Source: Burkholderia stabilis (lineage in GTDB: Bacteria; Pseudomonadota; Gammaproteobacteria; Burkholderiales; Burkholderiaceae). From it: a stretch of 64,000 bases of DNA. A model generated the notes under the pieces. The model was not told the origin of the DNA. It made no database searches and saw only the letters and a program-made list of their open reading frames with translations. The stretch lies in assembly GCF_001742165.1 (NCBI RefSeq), contig NZ_CP016442.1:1612001-1676000 (forward strand), given 5' to 3'. Numbering within the stretch: the first letter of the stretch is position 1; the number at the start of each line of letters is the position of its first letter. Of the stretch, positions 58,321 through 64,000 are shown piece by piece. A program made the translations under genes and the position numbers.

Positions 58321-58756
58321 GGTCGGACAATTGATCGAGATACTGTTGAAGGATGACGCGTGCGGCCTCGGCATCGAGCATCTCGGCGCGTGCGCGGCCG
58401 CGCACGTTGCGCTCGCGCAGCCCGGCCTCGGCCTCGACCGACGAATAGCGCTCGTCGACCCACGTGACGGGCAGCCCGAAGCGGCCGTTCAGCTGGTTGC
58501 CGAAGCGCTTCGCCTGCTGCGTCATGTCGTGCGGCGTGCCGTCCGGATGCATCGGCAGGCCGACGACGAGCGCGTCCGGCCGCCATTCGGCCAGCAGGTC
58601 GCCGACCGCCTTGAAGCGGTGCTCGCGGTTCAGGTTCTGGATCACGACGAGCGCGCGGGCCGAGCGCGTCAGCGCGTTGCCGATCGCGACGCCGATACGC
58701 TTTTCGCCGTAGTCGAACGCCAGCAGCGTCGCATCGCGCGCACTCGCGCCACTCAT
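58307..58756 (-). CDS. ruvX: Putative pre-16S rRNA nuclease YqgF (RuvX)
   Basis: A 149-residue RNase H-like nuclease with the first acidic motif [10 protein letters not shown] (D15), VVGLP in the middle and VDERYSS later. It is implicated in 16S rRNA 5'-end maturation. The ATG at 58756 overlaps the yqgE stop (ATGA), and its 3' end overlaps pyrR by 14 bases. Confidence 0.93.
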   Translation of the reverse strand: MSGASARDATLLAFDYGEKRIGVAIGNALTRSARALVVIQNLNREHRFKAVGDLLAEWRPDALVVGLPMHPDGTPHDMTQQAKRFGNQLNGRFGLPVTWVDERYSSVEAEAGLRERNVRGRARAEMLDAEAARVILQQYLDQLSDHEHH

Positions 58757-59331
58757 GCGTGCCCTGCTTCGCCGGACAGCATCGACGAGCTGACGCCGAG
58801 CAGGCCGAGCGCGGCTTCGAAGCGTTCCTCGGCCGGCGTGTCGAACACGATGCGCGGATCGGCGGCCACGGTCAGCCAGCCGTTGCGGGAAATTTCTTCC
58901 TCGAGCTGCCCTGCGCCCCAGCCTGCATGGCCTAGCGTCAGCAGGAAGCGCTTCGGGCCGGTGCCCGTCGCGACCGCCTCGAGCACGTCCTTCGACGTCG
59001 TCATCTCGAGCCCGCCCTCGACGGACATCGACGAGTTGTAGCTCGCGCCTTCCACCGGCTCGTGCAGCACGAAGCCGCGCTCGGTCTGCACCGGCCCGCC
59101 GAAGTACACCGGGATGTGCAGCAGCGGCTCGATGTCGAGCTTCAGGTCGATGCGGTTGAACAGCGATTCGAGGTCGATGTCGGTAGGACGATTGATGACG
59201 AGGCCGAGCGCACCGCGCTCGCTGTGATCGCAAAGATAGACCACCGTTCCTGAAAACGTCGGATCGGCCATGTTGGGCATGGCAATCAGGAACTGGTTGG
59301 TGAGATTGATGCGATCGGAAGGCTTTGACAT
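58753..59331 (-). CDS. UPF0301/YqgE (AlgH) protein
   Basis: A 192-residue protein of the YqgE family. [12 protein letters not shown] at the N-terminus, [11 protein letters not shown] and the FGGPVQ block are conserved. No catalytic residues are known; AlgH influences alginate regulation in Pseudomonas. The pairing with ruvX is widely conserved. ATG 59331 is used since the family begins just before LTNQFL. Confidence 0.92.
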   Translation of the reverse strand: MSKPSDRINLTNQFLIAMPNMADPTFSGTVVYLCDHSERGALGLVINRPTDIDLESLFNRIDLKLDIEPLLHIPVYFGGPVQTERGFVLHEPVEGASYNSSMSVEGGLEMTTSKDVLEAVATGTGPKRFLLTLGHAGWGAGQLEEEISRNGWLTVAADPRIVFDTPAEERFEAALGLLGVSSSMLSGEAGHA

Positions 59332-59513
59332 GGTTTGAATTTTAGCAAAGACGCCGCGGCCTGACCGGGCCGCGATCAACAAGCAACGCCGCGCCGCGCT
59401 GGCAACGGCGCGCGCGGATCACACGGCACTCTAACACGCGCGCGGGCGCTGTCGGCAGCGTGTTGCGGGCCTGCGCGGCAAGGGCCGCCGCCACGTGTCC
59501 GTCCCCTTGTTCG

Positions 59514-60815
59514 TCAGGCCCGGCCGAGCGCCGCGCCGAGCGCCGCGGACGCCGCGGTCAGGTCCGGCGGCGCCACGCCCGCCGCGATCTTCAGCAGCGC
59601 CGCGCGCAACATGTCGGACGCGTGAGCGTGCGCGTCGAGGCCGCCGTCGGCGAGCGGCATGCCGTGCGCAGCCCGGCGCCACGCCAGGCCCAGCGTATCG
59701 GCCAGCAGCGCCGCGTGGCCGAGCCCGAGCCCGCACGCGGCCGTACCGACCCGGTAGGCAGCGCCGGACGCATGCCACGCCACGCCGGCATCGGCTATGG
59801 CCGGATCGGCCGCGAGGTCGGCCATCGACGCATCGGCCGTCTGCAGGAAATCCTCATAGGCATGCGCGTTGACGGTCACGACGCCGAGCGTGCGGGTCGG
59901 CGCGGCGGCCACCGCATCGTGCTCGGCCCGCGCGGCATCGGCCTCCCACAGCGCTTCCGACGCGGGCGTGCCGGCGACGTGCCAGTCGACCGTCAGCCCG
60001 TAGTCGTGCAGCACGTCGACGAGCGCGACATCCTCGGCCGCGGCGCCGAACAGCGCGAAATCGCGCCATAGCAGTGCCACCGTCTCGCGCACGAGCTCGG
60101 GCGGCGCGCTGCGCCGGCCCTGCGCATGCTCGCCGAGCAGCAGGTTCGTCCGTGCAAGAAAGCGTTTCAGTTCGGGGGCGCCGCTTGCGCGCAGCGCGCG
60201 CAGGCACGCGGTCGCGAGCCGCCAGAAATCGTACGGCGCGTCGTCGGCCAGCGCGGCCAGCGCCGCATCGAGTTCGTCGAGCGCCGCGTCGGGCACGCCT
60301 GGTTGCGCGCGCAGCACGCCGAGCAGCGCCTGCTCGTAGCGGGCGCGTATCCGGGGCGCGAACGCATCCGGCAACACGCGCAGCGTGGCCGGCGGCACCG
60401 CGCGACCGACGAGCGCGAGCGCGTCGTGCGGCGCGTTCGCACGCAGATCGGCTGCGCTTTGCGCGCGCAATGCACGGAAATGCTCGAAGAGAACCGGCGA
60501 GCAGGCGAGCTCGCGCAGGTTGTGACGCCCGACGGCCGCACGGAAATCGCGCAACGCGGCACGCCAGCCGGCCGAAGTGGGCTCGGCGGCGACCAGCGGC
60601 GCGGTGGCCGACAGTTGTCCCGCGAAACGCGCGGCCGGCAGCCAGCCGGCTTCGGCCAGCACGGCCGCGGCAGCGGACAGCGGCTCGGCCGCATCGCCGC
60701 GACGCTCGAATGCGTCGGCGGCCGCCGCAAGCCACGCGTCGGCCGCGCGCACGGCCCCGCCGCGAGGGTTGGGCAGTGCGTCAGGGTGGGGAACGTTCGC
60801 CGGATCGGACGTCAT
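59514..60815 (-). CDS. Large alanine-rich protein of unknown function
   Basis: A 433-residue, very alanine-rich (above 20%) and mainly helical protein with no signal peptide or membrane segment. No catalytic motif is apparent. Its layout (repeated ~40-residue helical units with scattered Arg and Asp) could suit a scaffold or regulator. Base composition matches the rest of the region. It starts at ATG 60815; a GTG two codons earlier is also possible. It lies between rubredoxin and yqgE, with a 182-base gap to the latter. Confidence 0.6.
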   Translation of the reverse strand: MTSDPANVPHPDALPNPRGGAVRAADAWLAAAADAFERRGDAAEPLSAAAAVLAEAGWLPAARFAGQLSATAPLVAAEPTSAGWRAALRDFRAAVGRHNLRELACSPVLFEHFRALRAQSAADLRANAPHDALALVGRAVPPATLRVLPDAFAPRIRARYEQALLGVLRAQPGVPDAALDELDAALAALADDAPYDFWRLATACLRALRASGAPELKRFLARTNLLLGEHAQGRRSAPPELVRETVALLWRDFALFGAAAEDVALVDVLHDYGLTVDWHVAGTPASEALWEADAARAEHDAVAAAPTRTLGVVTVNAHAYEDFLQTADASMADLAADPAIADAGVAWHASGAAYRVGTAACGLGLGHAALLADTLGLAWRRAAHGMPLADGGLDAHAHASDMLRAALLKIAAGVAPPDLTAASAALGAALGRA

Positions 60816-60919
60816 GGACACGCGCGCCTGTCATCGTCTAGTCGCTCGCGCGAACCCCGGCGCGCGAGCGCCGGGCCAAGGCGAGGCCTGAGCGGTGTGT
60901 CCGTGGGCCGACGGTCCGG

Positions 60920-61090
60920 TCAGATCTGGACCATCTCGAAGTCTTCCTTGCGGGCGCCGCATTCAGGGCACGTCCAGTTGATCGGGACGTCTTCCCAGCG
61001 CGTGCCCGGGGCAATGCCCTCTTCCGGCAGCCCGGCTTCTTCGTCGTAAATCCAGCCACAAATCAGGCACATCCAGCTCTTGTATTCCAT
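60920..61090 (-). CDS. Rubredoxin
   Basis: A 56-residue one-iron electron carrier with C8-x2-C11 and C41-x2-C44 coordinating iron. ATG 61090 (MEYKSW) is the natural start; the longer frame has no support. It lies divergent to thiD. Partner unknown. Confidence 0.93.
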   Translation of the reverse strand: MEYKSWMCLICGWIYDEEAGLPEEGIAPGTRWEDVPINWTCPECGARKEDFEMVQI

Positions 61091-61344
61091 CTTAAGCCGC
61101 GTCGGGAAAGTCGGTAAATTCGGGAGCCATGATGGTACCGTGTCGGGGCCGGACTGCCTAGCAATCACGCTGGAGTACGGCGACTACGTTGCGCTGCGCT
61201 AAAAAATCCGTCGTGCGGCCCGGATTCCGCCGCATAATGGCTGAAAAGTGCGGCCTGCCGGGCAACACAGGGCCGAAAAAGCCCATTTCGCCTCGCCGTC
61301 CGCATCTCCGTCGCTTTCCCGTTTTTCTCTTGCCCCATTTTTAC

Positions 61345-62211
61345 ATGTCCAGCAACGCCCCTCCGATCGTCCTCACCTTCGGCCTGTCCGATCCCACCGG
61401 CGGCTCCGGCCTCCAAGCCGATCTGATGACCCTGGCGAGCATGGGCTGTCACGGCGTGTCCGTCCTGACGGGCTACACCGTGCGCGACTCGGCCGCCTGC
61501 GACGAAGTGACCGGCCTCGATCCCGAAGTCGTCGCCGCCCAGGCGCGCATGCTGCTCGAGGACATGCCGGTCGCCGCGTTCAAGATCGGCGCGGCGACGC
61601 GCGCGGAAGTCGTGAGCGCGATCGCCGAGGTCGTCGCCGACTACGACGGCGTGCCGCTCGTGCTCGCGCCGGATTTCACGCTCGACGACGAGCACGTGCT
61701 TGCGGCCGACGACCTGCGCGAATCCATCGCCGATCTGCTTGCGCCGCAAACCACGTTGCTGGTCGCCGACTACGCGACGCTGATCGCGCTCGCGCAGCCG
61801 GACGGCGATGCCGAGGCGCCGAATCTCGACGCGGCCGTGTCGCACCTGCTGTCGCAGGGCTGCGAGTACATCCTGTCGTCCGAGATGGGCTCGCACCGGC
61901 TCGTCAACACGCTGTACGGCGAGGAAGGCCAGCTCCGCGAGGATATGTGGGATCGCTCGCCGCACCGGCTGATGGGCCTCACCGACACGCTCGGCGCGGC
62001 CATCGCGGCGCTGCTCGCGAACGGCCAGGAACCGCCCGAGGCGGTCCGCGAGGCACAGGAGTACCTGTACCAGGCCGTGCGCGACGCGTTCCGGCCCGGG
62101 ATGGGCGCGTACCTGCCCGACCGGTTCTTCTGGGCGCGCAGCAACGACGATGCGGATACCCCGCCGGCCGCGAAGGCCGACCCGGTGCCGCGGACATCGC
62201 ACCGGCACTGA
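61345..62211 (+). CDS. thiD: Hydroxymethylpyrimidine/phosphomethylpyrimidine kinase
   Basis: A 288-residue ribokinase-fold kinase of thiamine synthesis. TFGLSDPTGGSGLQADLMT holds the HMP-binding region, and LTDTLGAAIAALLANG holds the catalytic loop. The usual anionic-hole sequence GTGCxxxxA reads TDTLGAAIAA, a variation seen in Burkholderia-type members, so the activity is slightly less sure. ATG 61345 is preceded by no strong ribosome site. No TPP riboswitch is evident upstream. Confidence 0.78.
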   Translation: MSSNAPPIVLTFGLSDPTGGSGLQADLMTLASMGCHGVSVLTGYTVRDSAACDEVTGLDPEVVAAQARMLLEDMPVAAFKIGAATRAEVVSAIAEVVADYDGVPLVLAPDFTLDDEHVLAADDLRESIADLLAPQTTLLVADYATLIALAQPDGDAEAPNLDAAVSHLLSQGCEYILSSEMGSHRLVNTLYGEEGQLREDMWDRSPHRLMGLTDTLGAAIAALLANGQEPPEAVREAQEYLYQAVRDAFRPGMGAYLPDRFFWARSNDDADTPPAAKADPVPRTSHRH

Positions 62212-62270
62212 AACGCGCGCGGCGGCCATGAACGCCGCCCCGCATGCGCACCGCATCCGGGCGCGCAAAT

Positions 62271-62303
62271 AAAAAAAGACCCGCATCGCTGCGGGTCTTT
62301 TCT
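62271..62303. terminator. Bidirectional terminator between thiD and groL
   Basis: The 9-bp stem AGACCCGCA/TGCGGGTCT with a TCGC loop is flanked by seven A residues and a T-rich tail, so it serves both convergent genes. Confidence 0.85.
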
Positions 62304-62310
62304 TTTGGCT

Positions 62311-62334
62311 GGAACGCGCATCGCTGCGCGTTCC
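62311..62334. other. Second hairpin in the groL 3' region
   Basis: The perfect 10-bp stem GGAACGCGCA/TGCGCGTTCC with a TCGC loop lies between groL and the terminator, sharing a 12-base core with the neighbouring terminator hairpin. Confidence 0.6.
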
Positions 62335-62356
62335 GGACACCATCGACCGAAGTCGA

Positions 62357-64000
<1,644 letters not shown>

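Noticed and set aside
61091..61344. TPP riboswitch before thiD
   Set aside because: The conserved thi-box cores are absent from the leader.

Overview
The window is high-GC (roughly two thirds G+C) DNA from a Burkholderia, most likely the large chromosome of a Burkholderia cepacia complex member. This rests on recognisable protein families and on gene order: urtABCDE-ureDABCEFG next to waaA-kdoO-waaC, a rmlBACD/wzm/wzt O-antigen locus ending at apaH, then a pyrC-pyrB-pyrR-ruvX-yqgE block and groL. I see no insertion sequence, phage gene, integrase or CRISPR array. One tRNA gene is present, tRNA-Gly(CCC).

Layout. (1) 1-8.5 kb holds housekeeping genes: the end of an ArgO/LysE-type exporter, an enolase-superfamily D-tartrate dehydratase-like enzyme, a small cupin, tRNA-Gly, trmB, uppP, a DUF1439-type lipoprotein, a YkgJ-type cysteine-cluster protein, hemN, a small unknown protein, a PCMT-like methyltransferase and a rhodanese. 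(2) 8.8-20.3 kb is a complete urea scavenging module, with an ABC importer (urtA-E) and nickel urease with its accessory proteins (ureDABCEFG). Two sequences with the exact geometry of sigma-54 promoters lie before urtA and before ureA, and one NtrC-like dyad lies before urtA, which points to nitrogen control. (3) 20.4-25.3 kb, minus strand: inner-core LPS genes waaA, kdoO and waaC and a phosphomannomutase/phosphoglucomutase. (4) 25.5-32.1 kb, plus strand: a Wzx-like flippase, two glycosyltransferases, galE, a polyprenyl-phosphate sugar-1-phosphate transferase and an O-acyltransferase. (5) 32.2-53.3 kb, minus strand: the O-antigen locus proper. It encodes dTDP-L-rhamnose synthesis (rmlBACD), a D-FucNAc/D-QuiNAc route (WbpM-like dehydratase, SDR reductase, WbpL-like initiating transferase), a three-enzyme route from UDP-GlcNAc to UDP-L-RhaNAc/L-QuiNAc, several glycosyltransferases, a methyltransferase, an Fe(II)/2-oxoglutarate hydroxylase and the ABC exporter wzm-wzt. 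(6) 53.6-64 kb: apaH, a PlsC-type acyltransferase, an apparently catalytically dead dihydroorotase beside pyrB, pyrR, ruvX, yqgE, a 433-residue protein of unknown function, rubredoxin, thiD and a full-length groL.

How the parts work together. UrtABCDE imports urea and UreABC hydrolyses it to ammonia once UreDEFG has loaded nickel. WaaA adds Kdo to lipid A, KdoO hydroxylates Kdo to Ko, and WaaC adds the first heptose. The O-antigen chain is probably started on undecaprenyl phosphate by the WbpL-like enzyme, extended by the clustered glycosyltransferases with rhamnose and N-acetylated 6-deoxyhexoses, possibly modified by the methyltransferase and hydroxylase, and exported by Wzm-Wzt. UppP (3.6-4.4 kb) recycles the undecaprenyl carrier. 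No ligase (WaaL) or polymerase (Wzy) is visible here. The least ordinary material is the 34.5-44.5 kb glycosyltransferase/hydroxylase block, the sigma-54 pair, the dead dihydroorotase, and the hairpin cluster in front of waaC.
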